This document shows, piece after piece, positions 1 to 12,870 of a stretch of 64,000 nucleotides of DNA (positions are counted from its first letter, which is position 1; each line of letters starts with the position of its first letter). Source of the DNA: Girardinichthys multiradiatus. Lineage: Eukaryota; Chordata; Actinopteri; Cyprinodontiformes; Goodeidae. The DNA is taken from positions 43,649,975 to 43,713,974 of the forward strand of contig NC_061804.1 of NCBI RefSeq assembly GCF_021462225.1, in the 5' to 3' direction. The translations under genes were made by a program, and so were the position numbers. The notes beneath the pieces were generated by a model. That model was not told the origin of the DNA and searched no databases. It worked only from the letters and a program-made list of their open reading frames with translations.

Positions 1-218
1 GACTCAGGGGAGCTGAATACTTTTGCACAATACCCTTTTCAGTTTTTATTTGTAAAAAAAGAAAAATCATGTATAATTTTCTTTCCACTTTACAATTGTA
101 TAACACTTTGTGTTGGTCTTTCACATACAATTCCAATAAAATATATGTATGTTTGCGGTTGTAATGTGACAATATGTGGAAAAGTTCAAAGGTTATGAAT
201 ACTTTTACAAGCCACTGT
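1..218. mobile_element. Terminal part of a Tc1/mariner-type element, cut by the window edge
   Basis: The sequence reads towards an outer end with the phrases GAATACTTTT and CAAGCCACTG followed by TA, which resemble the terminal inverted repeat of an abundant vertebrate Tc1/mariner-type repeat. The TA at 219-220 would be the target duplication. The rest of the element lies outside the window. No transposase reading frame is visible here. The family assignment rests on remembered repeat similarity, not on a search. Confidence 0.6.
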
Positions 219-3200
219 AAAACTCATAAACTTAACTATGATTAAACATAGAAGAAAATGATTGTGAGTGTTGGGGTTATAAAGTCATAAAATATTCCCA
301 AAAGATGTAATTTTGGTATTCCGGACTTTAAACAGAGAAAGTTCAGCCTCTTTATTATCAGACAGTTAAAACACAAAGGGCATATGCCTTTTTATACTCT
401 CTATGTAAATGTTGGTCTTCAGCTGCAATAATGTAATGACACTGAAATAACCAACTTAGTTGATTTCTTTGGTATTTATTATAGAATAAAAATATTTGAT
501 GAAGTGTGGCGGAGATCTTGGTGCCACAGCCTGAAAGGAGGACACACCCAAAGATAAGCAGTGAAAAACAGATTTTAAAGAGTAAACAGTGTGTTATCAG
601 CCACTTCTTAGAAGAAATATTCATCTTTTCTGTTCACAGATATTGGTTGAGAGAGGTTGGGCTGAACATAAGGTTGCTCCAGGATGTGAGAGCGGTTTTT
701 AAACTATTTACTTTTACGTCTAAGAGGGAGTTTATCTGCTTAAATTACTAGTAAATATACACGTCAGGTTCTGTCAGCTGTTCATCACTGATTCTCCTGC
801 TGCTTGGATAAATACATAGATTTATGTTAAGTGTTACATACTTCTCAATTCTAACCAAAATGTCCTTTTTTTTCCATTTTAACCCATCACTCCTGATGCT
901 TCTGGGTATTTTTCCACTTCTCTTCCTTTAGGTTTCAAAGAAGCAAAAAACATTAGTGAAGTGTTCAAGAATCAGGCTCTTTGGTCCCTAAAGGAACAGC
1001 TAATGCCTTGTGATTCCTCTTGAGAGCTGCCTAAACTTTCCAGACTAAAGCTTCTATGTCAGGTCATTACTGAGCCACTATTAGTTGCATAGTGTTACAC
1101 ATGCCATCTTTTAAAAAAAGCAGATTATAAAGCTAGTCGCACACCTGATGAAGCTTGAATGCAACAGACACTCCCAGTTCACATCATGTTCCCTTTCATC
1201 CCACATGTATAACTACTGTCTCCACACTGGCTTTGTGAAATGCCACAGGAGTGCAGGATAGATGTTGTGCATGAATGCCTCACTGGTGTATCATTATTAA
1301 TTACCTTCAGGTAGAATTACCAGACGGATGCAACACTGGAATGGTAATTTCACACTTCACCGTCACAGTGTTTCTTGAGATTTTGGCTCTCTGTGCAAGT
1401 AGTTGATAAGTGCAGGTTTTTGCGTCCCACCAGTTGTGATGTGGCAGAAGGTATTGGTTTAAAACAGTAAACGGGACAGTAGGACAGCACAATAATGCTG
1501 CAAATGTAGAGCGTTTTTCTGATTCTTTCATTCAGTGGATGCAGTGCGGGTTTCCCGTTAATTTTTGAGACAGATGTCATTTATATTTGCAATTAAACCA
1601 GTTTTGTATTTGCTGATCAAAAAATATAGTCTTGTTTTGCAGAACTTAGGCAAGTTTATGACACAGAACACCTTCAGTGTGGATTGAAACTGACTGCATG
1701 TTTAAATGACTTTGTTTAAGGATGTAATACCATTTTTCTGCATGCACTGCCTAATTACTCTCAACATGAGAAATATATCTTAATACCCTCCTCAAAAATG
1801 TACTGGCATTACAGCAGTCAAACCCTTCTTATTGAGCTCCAAATCTCCTTGACATCAACCTAATCTTTAGCTCTGTCCGCAGACTCTCAATGTGATTGAA
1901 ATCAGATATCTGGGTGGACAACTCAAAATATTACGTCCAGCCAGAAGGAACATGTTGATAAAATGTAGTTTACTTTGAACCTAAATCTGCAAGGGCTGTA
2001 AATAAGTCTAGACCAGGTTTTGGGCTACAGTAGATACAGTTACCAGCAATCAGGAACAGGGACTGTGCTAATTTTAAAACAACACTGACAAAAACTCAGG
2101 CAAAAGCTCATGCCTACTGCTTATCACAACTAAGAAAGCACATGTTTAACAGATGAGGTTGGAATCCTTTACATACTCTTTGGTTTCCCGCATGTGTGCT
2201 AAAGTGCCAATCAAACCTTTCGATTTAAATTGGTGTTTGACATGTTTGGAATTGTGTATCCAATCCTAAACAAGCTAAAAAAAACATCACAAATTAAAGA
2301 CACCAGACGTTCAATGCTTTTGCAGGATTGGACTATCAAACAGAATCAGGATAAATCAGAACTGGTTAACAGCTTTATTTCCCAACTAAGGTTCACAGGA
2401 CAAGAGACAGATATAACTAGTTTGCTTTAAGTTAGTTTTGAATGGGAACGTTTGCCAAAGATACAGTTCAATTACCACAGCTAACTTGATTCTTGTCTGG
2501 AGGGTGTCCAAATGAAGTAAGACATGAGTCAAGAGAACAGCTTTTTGGAATGCAAACACATTTCCTTCCATGGTACTTTGAAGTGGAGCAGACAGACCTG
2601 GGATTTCTAGATCCTGAACAACAGAGGTGGAACTGAGAAGGGATAATGCAAGAGCATGATGTGTTTCAAGTCTGCAGCATCAACAGTTACCTTATTTACC
2701 ACAACAAACCATTGAAAAAAGGAAAAGATGGGCTAGTTAGCTGTTACAGGGGAACCTATTTTCATCTTTAGACATTTAGCCAAAGTTCATTTAGAAAGCT
2801 GAGAGTAAAGCAGAGTTCCTATCCTCTACCGTTGCTCTGTGTACCTCTGTAGTAAGGAATAGAAGTGTGCTGCAGCACTGTTATCACTTCAGAAAAACAG
2901 ACATTCTTTGCAGTTTTTTTAAAAGGTATAAATGTATACATTTTTTGACAAGGTTTATCTCCATGTTAATGTGGTTTGTAGTAGCTACGTATGTCTCAGT
3001 CTCCAGTACGAAGGAAGAACACTTAAAAAAAATTGGGTTATAAAATTGATTTTTGTCTTAGTGTTTAAAGTCATTCCTACAGTTTAAAGTGCTTTTAATA
3101 GGAAGCTCAAGGATGTGTACAGCAGAGTCACTCTGCACTGCCCCTCTTTAGCAGATTGCCAAAACAGCTAAGGGCAGCATGCCAGTAAAGCAGGAGACTG

Positions 3201-3747
3201 CAGGTTTGTGACACAGCAGAAAGTCCAGCTAATAAATCAGCTAAAATTCCTTTTGCTAGTCTCTTAGTGTTACTCTAAAAGCAAACATGATTTCCTCTAC
3301 ATTTGCTACAGAATTCAGCATGTGCTTATATTTTGTTTAAGCCTTCAACTCTTGTGTGTAAAGAAAAGCTAAATGTTTTAAAATGACCTACTCTTTTCTC
3401 CTACAGTGTCCTAAAATTGTATCGCATTACTTGTAACTGAAGTACAATTTATTTCATGACTTTTGGTAATATCTTAGCCAAAAGAAACCGATTACTGGTT
3501 ATGAATGGTTAATTATTGTCATTAGTACTTCTAATAGGAAATGGATTGTGTGTTCCCTGACCCTAACATTATATAAATTATATATAATGTAATTTATTGT
3601 AATTATATGATAAATTATATAAGTATATAAATGATAACATAATAATAAATTTTATAGTATTTCAGAAGCAGGATAAATAATTTTTACCTTTCTGTTTTAA
3701 ATAAAAGCAATAAGATTGTTACTTCCCTGGATTCTGGTGGATTCCAG
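219..3747. other. AT-rich intronic or intergenic DNA without a recognisable gene
   Basis: Only short, unrelated reading frames occur, none with a recognisable domain. A stretch at about 1800-1960 weakly resembles an antisense, decayed Tc1-like transposase (wording like CTCAATGTGATTGAAATC), but it is too degraded to call. A very AT-rich run lies at about 3570-3660. Given the IgLON exons downstream, this is most simply part of a large intron. Confidence 0.5.
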
Positions 3748-4245
3748 TGTTACACGTTAGTTTCTGTTTCCTTATAGATCTAGTTCCTCCTTGTTTATGT
3801 TCTTTTTGCAGTCTCATTTTTTACTTATCTCAGTTCATTTTGATGTTTCTTGTTACCTCCCTGCACTCCTCCTAATCAGAGTTAATTAGTCACTCTCCCT
3901 CAGTATTCCTCAGTCTCTCTTCCACCAGCTGCACCTGATTCTCTCCCTGATAATTATCCTCAGTTCATTGGTCCATACTCCACTTTTCTCAGTATTTAAA
4001 CTCTGTGTTACATTGTTTGCCACCGGTTCCTCCTGCTATTTACCTGGAAACTACCCTAATACCATCCTGGCAACTACACTTATTTCTACCCTGTCTGCTG
4101 CAATGTTCCTGACTGTGCTGTGTATTGTGTCCAGCCAGTCTGTAAGCCTTCTGTTTGTTATTATTAAAACTACTCAAACTTACCATGCTGCTACATCTCT
4201 CTTTCCTGCACTTTTGGTCCTACGTCAACTTCAAAATGCCTGACA
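3748..4245 (+). mobile_element. Candidate solo LTR of a fish gypsy-type retrotransposon
   Basis: The segment begins TGTTACACG and ends CCTGACA. It contains a pyrimidine-rich, CAGTT-rich stretch, a TATTTAAA-like box near 3994 and a late TTATTAAAAC segment, an arrangement typical of LTRs of this class. The five bases on each side (TCCAG and ATGCG) do not match. Either the duplication has decayed or the boundaries are slightly wrong. No internal gag or pol sequence adjoins it. Confidence 0.35.
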
Positions 4246-4633
4246 ATGCGTGGCATGTAGTAACAGTAATTTTAAATAAATTATAAGTGTAATAATCCAT
4301 TTGTAAGGCTGGAATCACTATTGCTAAAACTCACTTATAATTGTCCATAAACAGTTTACTTAAAAAATGCTTCCAATGTTCTAAATAATTTCCTTTGTAC
4401 AGTATCAAATATCTTTAATGCACCTTTTAATAAACTGTCAGTTGCATGTCTTATCAAATGTCAGCAGTCTCTTAATTAGACTGCAGAAAAGCCACTGTTG
4501 CCTTCTCATTAGTACAATAATTTGATCTCCCAGTTATTAATATGAACAACAGTGATGGTCAGTGGTTTATTATAAATTAAGATGTACAAGAAAAAGTAAT
4601 AACTCTCTGAAAGTAGCAATTTGGTCTATCTGA

Positions 4634-4677
4634 AGAAGGTTTTGTCTATCTGCGACTTTATTTGTCAGAGCTACAAC
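4634..4677. repeat. 44-bp segment repeated at 6425-6468
   Basis: The 44 bases from AGAAGGTTTTG to GCTACAAC are identical to 6425-6468, about 1.8 kb away in the same orientation. The flanks differ. The second copy lies inside the 681-bp-periodic repeat, so this one may be a displaced fragment of that family. Confidence 0.8.
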
Positions 4678-4824
4678 ACGTTTTAGGGCTGTGTGTTGTG
4701 GAGCAGTCCCAAAACTCTGACAGTTTATTGCTGTCCAGTTTCTTCGAAATGTCTTCATAGTTTGAGGCTTAACGTCATTAATATACATTATGTTGCTGTT
4801 AATATGTAATTAGAGCCAAATGTA

Positions 4825-5045
4825 CACTACTGGTCAAACGTTTTAGAACGCCTTTCTCATTTAATGGTTTTCTTTATGTTTATGACTATTTTCATTGTAC
4901 GTATATTCTCACTGAAGGCATCTAAACAGTGAATAAACACAAATGCATTTATGTAGCAAACAAATCATTATAAAATAACTTTAAATGTGTTATATTTTTG
5001 ATTCCTTAAAGTAACTGCCCTTTGCTGTGATGACTGAAATATTGA
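4825..5045 (+). mobile_element. Tc1-like terminal fragment
   Basis: After a TA the sequence starts CACTACTGGTCAAACG, close to the end motif of a common fish Tc1 family. It continues through a terminal-repeat-like AT-rich region to a decayed transposase edge (CTTTGCTGTGATGACTG). The transposase and the other end are missing. The sequence runs directly into the 5.1-7.0 kb repeat. Confidence 0.5.
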
Positions 5046-5129
5046 CCTTTGGCCGTCTCTCAATGAACCCCTGGGAAGTACTTTCAAGACTCGGAAACAT
5101 GGAACACGGAAATTTGACATCCCACCACA

Positions 5130-7035
5130 GCCACAATGTTATGCCAACAGTCACTGTTTAGACAAGTACTCAACATCACCTTGTTCCTTATGATCAAACA
5201 TGTAATAGTCAGAGTGTAAAAGAAGGACATCCGCCAGTTAAACATGTGACTTCCTGTTCTAAGTAGGCGGGGCTAAAGTGATGTCATCAATTGACTTTGC
5301 CACATGCTCAACATTTGTCCACGATGATGCATACCAAATTTGAAGTGGATCCGATGATGTATGAAGGAGATAAAGCGGTTGACATTTCCTAGGGGGCGCC
5401 GTTGATACAAATTCCAATATAATCCAATAGAGATATTTGGGGGATGACAAAGGTCAACCATATTCAGTTTGGCGAAAATTGGACCATGCGTGTGTCATTT
5501 AGAGCCAAACATAAGTCCATTGCGTGACATCACGCCACACCCTCCAGCCAAAGCTCTCACTACCAGAGACTAACTTAAACCATCATGTTATCTGGGGGCA
5601 GTTTCATGTTGATTAGGTGAAGTGGATTAAATATGGACCATGCAAAATGAAACATTTAACTTCCTGTTCTCAGGGGGCGGGGCTTTAATTGTTTCGAATG
5701 TTTCGTGTCACCATAACAATTTTGTCTTTTATTGAAAGAAGTCTGATTTTGAGGCTTGGCCATGACCACATGCTTTCATGTAGCAAAAAGCTTTTGATAA
5801 CTTTTGATTCCCAATGCCATGAGGGTATACTGCGTGATTTTGAAGTCTCTAAGTCAAAAGCTGTATGAGGAGTTTGCTCAGATTCGACATGTGTAAACAA
5901 GACAAAATGGCGGCTTCGATCCAAAAGGTCCGACTTTCTGTGGGATTTTTTTGTAGGTCCTGAGTTACATATGTGTACCAAATTTCATAATCCTCAGTCA
6001 AAGCATGGCTTGGGGCTGGTTGTTTTAGTACTTCTAGGGAGTACTATGGAAAAATTAGGCCACGCCAACCAATTATTTCACTGAATATCTTCATGAGGCT
6101 GGACTAAAATCAATCATATTGAATTAGGTGGCAATCAGATGAAAAAAGTGGAAATCAGAGGCAGACATAAGGCCATGGTGTGATGTTGGACGCTGCCACG
6201 CCACCACCGCCACACCCTCCACCCAAACCTCTTAGTACTGGAGACATACTTAGACCATCTTGTTATCTGTCATTGGGGACAGTTTCATGTTGATTAGGTG
6301 ACGTGGGTCAAATGTGGACCTTCCAAAGTAAAACATTACACTTCCTGTTCTCAGGGGGCGGGGCTTCAATGATGTCAGGATTTGACCATCCCACATTGTT
6401 CCAGGGCAGATGTGGATCAATCCCAGAAGGTTTTGTCTATCTGCGACTTTATTTGTCAGAGCTACAACTTTTTTTTTTTTTTTTGGCAAGATGTCAAACT
6501 TTGAGGTCTGGCTCCGGCCCTTCAATATGCTCACAAACTCACAATTTTGATAACTTTAGAACCCTCGTCCCTTCTGAGCAAACTGTCTAAATTTCAAACC
6601 AATCAATTAAAATCTCTAGGAGGAATTAGAATTATAAATTTTTGCTATAAACGGCAAAAATGGGGTCAAAATCGCAAATTCATTGCCAACTTCCTGTTTG
6701 TTATAGAATATGGATGCAAGAGAGTTTTAGTTAGGGCTTGGGGAGTTCTACAAGTATACCATATTTTATAACTGTATGATAAAGTTAGGTGAATGAGGAG
6801 GGTGTTTTGAAAATTTCGGAGGCTGGGGCACCTGGGGGGCTGTTGAGTTATTCCTATTGCGACTTTTGCGAAACCCTTAAAATACGTATATTTCATGCAC
6901 GACTGAGGCCTCCACCAAATATGGTGAGATTTTGAATATGTTAAAGTTTCAAAAAAGGCATTTTCGGATGGATAATAAGAAGATGAAAAGGAGCGATTAC
7001 AATAGGCCTTCGCAGAGCTAAGCTGCTCGGGCCTA
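5130..7035. repeat. Unclassified dispersed repeat with a 681-bp internal period
   Basis: A module recurs in which GTTTCATGTTGATTAGGTGA (5601 and 6282, 681 bp apart) is followed about 65 bp later by CTTCCTGTTCTCAGGGGGCG and GGGCTT. A third, more divergent CTTCCTGTTCTAAG plus GGCGGGGCT is near 5252. The 3' edge (about 6995-7035) carries AATAGGCCTTCGCAGAGC and a GCTCGGGCCTAATAA-type end that recurs in fish genomes. No reading frame longer than about 100 codons and no domain is seen. It is probably a non-autonomous repeat, class unknown. Confidence 0.6.
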
Positions 7036-8629
7036 ATAACAACATCTTATTAAAAAGTAGGTTTCACTATGTGGGTTAGACACTCAAAGAGACCGTGTAA
7101 CTACTGCTCATGACCACTTTAAAGATTAGAAGTAAAGTCTGGCTCCTGGCAGAATGGAAGAAAGGAAACAAAAGGAAAATAAACTTTCTGCATTCTATTT
7201 ACTGTTTGGAAAACTATCTGTTTACCTGACCCAGTTTAGATTATAGAACGACAGCACAGTAGATGGAGACACAGCAGGCAGAGACAGCACAGTAGATGGA
7301 GACACAGCATGGAGAGAATTTCAAGCACACAGAGGATCTAGGAAGGAATGAAAGTTCCCCTGTGATCAAGTTCCATGGATTTTTATTTAGGTTCTGCCCC
7401 TGTTTTACTCATTTCAGAGCCGTGACAGCCACGTTATGAGACAAAATAAATGGACAAAATAGGTTTTTGCTCCAGTAAACAGTAATAATTAAAGTCGTAA
7501 TTTAAAGGAGCCAACAGTTTCTGCACATCTCAGCCTTTAAAAGAGTTAGTTTCAGAGTTGAGGAACATGGGAACTAAATGCTGCTTCCCCTTGTTTAGTT
7601 CTATATAGTAGGGATAATGAGTAAACAGGTATCTGATGACCTCAGCGGTCTAAAAAGATTATACTAGAAAAATAACAAACTGGCCCTAGATCTTTCAGTG
7701 CTATTTAGATCAGTGACATTGACTTGGAACTCAAAGGCACTGAGCTGGAGAACCCTTTTTCGCTAATCAACTCAAAATTATGGAAGCACGTTCTGAATGT
7801 AAACAACTGTGCTCATATGGTTACACAGAAATATCAAATTTAGTGTAACTAGCATAAATGTGTGAAGAAATTACTTTTTTAAGGACCTAAGCCAATTGTT
7901 GTCTTATTAGTGGATTACCAGAACTATTTTTTTTTTGGTTTAGTCGCCTCAATAAGACATTATTAATTGTGAATTATTTTTAATGGGGTTTGCTTGAATA
8001 CCTAATTTTAAGTTACCTAGTTTCATGGGAGCTGTAACTAGGTCAAAGGCAACAGTCATTGAGGAGGCAGGCTCAGAAACAGATTGCGACATTGAACAAC
8101 CACTTAACAATTATTTCAAAACGGACAATTCATATGAAAATAAATAAACAATTATCATTGTAAAGGAAAAGGTTTTACTTGCTTTAGGAGATGATGACAT
8201 GCACATTTTCCTGTAAAATTAGATATTTTAGAAAGAAACTGAAGAAATAGTTCAGAGACAGACATCCAGAGAGAATGAACAGAGTAACATGTGCATACAG
8301 CATAGATGTAGTCATGCTATAAAACCAAAGATCAAGTCATTATTTATTGAAGTAATTTTTAAAGCCAAAATGAAAGAACCTTTGTGTGAAAATCAAAAAC
8401 AAAATTGGATGCTTCCATATGATTAATTGACCTTCAGTTTATGTGTTTTCTGTTCTGGAATATCCTGTCATGAGAAAAAAATAGGACACCCCAAAAATAG
8501 TCAGTTCCTTATTAAGAAATGTTTACATATTGATATGTAGTATTTTTCATCCCAGGAAAAGAAGGTGTTTAATTACAGATAAATACCAAATTGTAACTTG
8601 TTTTACCCCTTAAACAAAAAATTTTAATA
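7036..8629. other. No recognisable feature
   Basis: Unique-looking AT-rich sequence. A short direct duplication near 7250-7310 repeats GACAGCACAGTAGATGGAGA. No exon, RNA gene or clear repeat was recognised. Confidence 0.45.
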
Positions 8630-8960
8630 AAAATGTGTATCCTTACAATGCAAAACATTTGAACACCCTCTTTGCTAGTAGCTATTGTTACCCCCCTTCA
8701 GCTGAAATAACTTCAGTGAGACATCTACCATTTTCTGACATCAGTCTCTGTTGTAAAATATTGAAGGGATTTCTTACATGTACAGTTCATTTTAAGGTAC
8801 ACCACAGCCTCTCAATGACATTAAAATTAGGTTTTGACTGGACTTTCAATTTCTTCATATTCTCAGACAGTCCTTGGTCCAAGTTGCAGGCTGGATCTGC
8901 TTCAGCTTAAATTTTTTCAGATGGTTTCAGATTTTCCTAAGGCTCCCTCTGATACAAAAT
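8630..8960 (-). mobile_element. Decayed Tc1/mariner-like remnant, antisense
   Basis: The + strand reads like the antisense of an old Tc1-type transposase, for example CTGAAATAACTTCAGTGAGA and CCTCTCAATGACATTAAAAT followed by a GACTGGACTTTC phrase. Stops in every frame preclude a protein. No terminal repeats are recognised. Similarity is by eye only. Confidence 0.35.
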
Positions 8961-10460
8961 AGAACCCATGGTGGATTCTAAAAGGGTGAGCTGCCCAAGC
9001 AGGACCTGGGCAGTGTTTACTTCAACATGTAGGAGCACATAAAATGTTGGTATCTCTGGGTTCACCTTCTTCAGCAATGTTTTTCTCATGTGCATTTCAT
9101 GTTATTTAGCAAGTGGGAACTAATGTTTCCTAATTTAATCCTTACCAGAAATTGCTATTATTTTATCACATTTTACAAAAACATGGGTTGTAAAGCTGTC
9201 TTCCAGCAAGTTCAAGTCCATCATTATAAAGTGAGAATAATGACTCACAAGTGAAAAAAAATAACATTTCAGAAGGTCCCCAACCTTCTTAGAGTAGACT
9301 AGAATAGACAGAGAATGTTTTCCTTTCTATCAAGACCGAAAAACCATATCTGTTGTTTAAGTACATTGTGAATACATATCAGTATTTATGGAACCCTATT
9401 TAAGAGTAATTGAGAAATAAAATCTTTTGAACTGGTGAAGCTAATGTTATCACAGAGCAAACATTTTAAAAATATGTGTAAAAACTGTGGCTAAGGAGCT
9501 TTGACACCTTCATTTGGTGGGATGTGACTGACTGTGAATGAATAACTAAAACTTTGTTTATTCCTTGGATTAATATTCATTGTGAATCAATTGACCTAAA
9601 TGGGATTATTACAAAGACAAGGTTTTCATAAATATTATTTCATCAAGCACTTCAGGTGGGGAGAAGGTTTCTGCTTCGTTTTCTCCAAACAAACAATTAA
9701 AAAGAACAACTTTGTATTAGGCTTTACTAATGACGGTGATTCTTCTCAAACCATTGCACAGTGCTGTTCACTTTATTGAGCCCAGTCTCAGAAACATTCC
9801 TGGATATAATGTGTAGGCTTTATGTGTAGAAACAGTTCAAATGCAGTATCAAATTGATTTGATACTATCAGGTCAATTTATTTTAGGTACTGGTCAATGT
9901 CCCCTTTAATGGCTTATGTAAATGAGGATTCTAAATCTATGCATATCTGCAGCTCTACAGACAATGTTTTCATCAAAGAAACACTTATCTTAAAAAACTA
10001 TTAACTTATCTTCCACGTCCTCAGTGACCTGGGAATACATTACGTACAGTCTACATCATTTGTCACCCACTGGTATTTTTAGATGCAGTACATTCATTTT
10101 TTTCTGTCAAAAGCTCAAACCTGTCAAATGTATACTTTGTCAACTGTTTTATGTAAAGAACAAAGAGTCATGAGATTACAACTTTGTCAAATAATCCTTA
10201 TTTTTATTGTGCCTTTCTTTAGTAAACATAAACATCGTTTCACCTTCATTTTGCTAGTGTCATTCAGGCTCTTTATTCTATTTTTGTTCCAGACATCTCC
10301 TAAAAGGTGCACACAAATCATACTTAAAATATCATGTTTCTGCTATGTAAAAACAACATTTTGAAAAGACTAATAAATCATTCCAAAAATTTATACACCT
10401 ATAGTTTGAAATTTATCCTGTACAATTCAAGTGAAAAATAAATTAAAAGCAGAAAAAAAT
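8961..10460. other. No recognisable feature
   Basis: AT-rich sequence with only chance reading frames, such as a 93-codon hydrophobic frame at 10083-10364 that lacks any domain. No repeat boundary, exon or RNA gene was identified. Confidence 0.45.
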
Positions 10461-10820
10461 GCACGGTGGCGCAGTTGGTAGCACTGTTGCCTTGCAGCAA
10501 GAAGGTCCTGGGTTCGATTCCCGACCGGGGGTCTTTCTGCATGGAGTTTGCATGTTCTCCCCGTGCATGCGTGGGTTCTCACCGGGTACTCCGGCTTCCT
10601 CCCACAGTCCAAAGACATGCCTGTTAGGTTAATTGGTCACTCTAAATTGCCCTTAGGTGTATGAATGAGTGTGTGCATGGTTGTTTGTGTGTTGCCCTGT
10701 GATGGACTGGTGACCTGTCTGGGGTGTACCCTGCCTCTCGCCCATAGACTGCTGGAGATAGGCACCAGCTCCCCCGTGACCCACTATGGAATAAGCGGTA
10801 GAAAATGACTGACTGACTTT
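10461..10820 (+). mobile_element. tRNA-headed SINE, family 1 copy A
   Basis: The head has a pol III A box (TGGCGCAGTTGG, near 10467) and B box (GGTTCGATTCC, near 10511), as in a tRNA-derived SINE. The body then runs through CATGTTCTCCCCGTGCATG, CCACAGTCCAAAGACATG and TGATGGACTGGTGACC to a tail of short GACT repeats near 10807-10817. Two further copies at 12871-13228 and 18141-18413 define the family. It is not a functional tRNA gene, because no clover-leaf 3' half is present. Confidence 0.8.
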
Positions 10821-11099
10821 GTTGAATTGTATCTTTAAATTTAGTTTCAACCTTCAGTTTTATGATAGCTGCTGTGAGTTATAAACAATCTGATTAACTC
10901 TGAAGAAATTTTAGCTGCCTTGTAGGGTTTTCTTACAATTTATTCATTTGCATCCTTTAGTTAAAGCCATAGTTTACAGAGAGCTTACAAAGGATCAAAT
11001 GCACCTCACTGTTTAAAGCTTGCGGTGAAGGTAAGAGTAAATACTGAGATTCCACAGCATTATATATACACCATGGCACAGTGAATGCAGTCACCAATA

Positions 11100-11480
11100 A
11101 TTGGAAAACGTATGGGACAGCAGAAACATTACAATAACTGACATTTCTCTAAAATTGATGTGATGACTTGACTAATATGGGAGACTGCCAGGAGGGCGGT
11201 AAAGGAGCTGGTAGTGTTTTAAACATGACAGAAATTTCTGCAGTCTCCATATGTTTGGAGACATACAATCATTTTCCTCCAAAGAAAGCGTCAAGGCCTG
11301 GCTAAACTCTTAAAAAACTGTGTGCTACAATGTGTTATGGTCTAAGACGTGTCACCAGACGTGAACCTTTCCTCAGTAGTTCTAAATGATATGATTGGCA
11401 ATAAAAAGACATTACACATCACTGAAAACACAGCCTACCTACAGCAAAATAAAATGATGGCAGCACCATGGTGTGGGGTT
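11100..11480 (+). mobile_element. Decayed Tc1/mariner-like transposase remnant
   Basis: Phrases such as GGAGGGCGGTAAAGGAGCTG and GATGGCAGCACCATGGTGTG plus GGG resemble the region coding GGGSIMLWG-like text in a common vertebrate Tc1-type transposase. Frames are broken throughout. It may belong to the same family as the terminal piece at 1-218. This is inference from remembered consensus. Confidence 0.35.
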
Positions 11481-11810
11481 ACGTTTCTTGAATTCGAACT
11501 GTTTTTATTTATTTTTGTCTACCTCGATGAAGTTATGAATTGTTCCAAATAGCAGTCAGATGTTTCTCAAAACCTTTACATGTCAATGAGAAAACTGTAG
11601 CTGAAGAGAGATTTATTTGTTTAGCTTCACAGTGACTCCAAGAATGCATCCATATCAACAAAACATGAACTTTTATCAAAGTATTTTTCAGTTTACACCA
11701 TCAGTTAAAACCTTTTGAATAATCCCTTTGCTTGAATACAGCAGCAGCTGTCTGGTAGATCTGCAAGATGTCTTTCCCTTTACTCAGAGTCGGCGAAATG
11801 AGGGAAAAAG

Positions 11811-11863
11811 AAGCATACTAGGTATGGCATAAGATGCCATACCTAGTATGGCATCTTATGCTT
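11811..11863. repeat. Nested perfect hairpin
   Basis: Arms TACTAGGTATGGCAT (11816-11830) and ATGCCATACCTAGTA (11834-11848) are perfect reverse complements around a 3-base AAG loop. An outer pair, AAGCATA (11811-11817) and TATGCTT (11857-11863), adds a second stem. GATGCCATA/TATGGCATC (11833-11841 and 11847-11855) gives an alternative overlapping hairpin. No terminator or known RNA gene fits this eukaryotic context. Confidence 0.75.
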
Positions 11864-12860
11864 TTGGTCCATCTTTGGTGTCCTTCATGCAATTGGTCCA
11901 GAACATTAGGTGTGCTGTGGGAAAAACAATAGGGTCTTGGTAGAGCACTAGACCCTCTGACTCTGAAAGGTGTTTTCTGGCTGCATAGAAGCCCTGCAGT
12001 TTTGAGCTCTTTGCCATTCTCCGAGGCCACCGGTTTCTCAGTAGGTGATTATTTGTTGGAGTTATGTGTCTAAGTGGCACTGCAGATTTCCTACTTCTGT
12101 GAGTTTATAGGTTTGCTGGTTACTGTATTGTTCACATATGCCTCAACTAGGCTCTTTGTTTCTGTCTGGCAGCAATGGACGTCTTGAGAGTGCGTTACAT
12201 CCCCTGCTTGGAGTAATTTCTTATTCTGCACATAGACGGCTACTATCCATCCGTGGCTCACGCCAACAAAATGAGGGAAGAAGAAGACGGCGTACTACTG
12301 TCAGATGGCTTTTTATTAATCAACCCCAAGTACACCTCGGCGCAGCAAACAGAAAGGGGTGGGGATGGACCACACATCAGACCCATACCATATTTGGAAA
12401 TGGTACCATTGCACTCCGGAAATAAAGGGGGTGCTGTTTCCTATACCAGCTGTGGTGTGTCACTTTTTTTCTTGATATTTGTATTGATTACGGCTGCTAA
12501 AACATAATATTAATAAACAACTTAGCCACGGTATCTCATGAAAATCTTCATTGATTCCGGTCATAGTTAAAACAGAACTATGAAACAATAAAATAAATTT
12601 ACTCCTAAACTATTGTAGGTAATTTACTTTGCTTGTATTTCTAATTTTTTTAAACAAAATTATTATCCAATCGTCAAAAGATAGTTAAGAAACAATAAAA
12701 TTACAGCTTTTGTAGTTTGGTGGTTTTACTCTTTTTGTTATTAGAGCCACAGACATATAATATTTTAAAAAACACATTTTGTAAACAAACAAAGACGAAT
12801 GCACAATTCCAAAGGCTCATGTATTTCATAAAAAAACTATTGAAAACAATTCAAAAATTA
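11864..12860. other. Unassigned sequence
   Basis: Contains short overlapping frames, including 12138-12425 and 12253-12507 with an Arg/Glu-rich stretch, but no domain was recognised and no splice structure supports an exon. It could be the edge of a decayed DNA transposon; I could not assign one. Confidence 0.35.
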
Positions 12861-12870
12861 CCAAGAATGT

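Noticed and set aside
10461..10535. A functional tRNA gene
   Set aside because: A and B boxes are present, but the sequence continues as a SINE body with further copies, and no tRNA-like 3' acceptor half is formed.
12138..12507. Arg-rich frames as the start of a Harbinger-type transposase
   Set aside because: Only a vague compositional resemblance. No catalytic motif, inverted repeats or target duplication were found.
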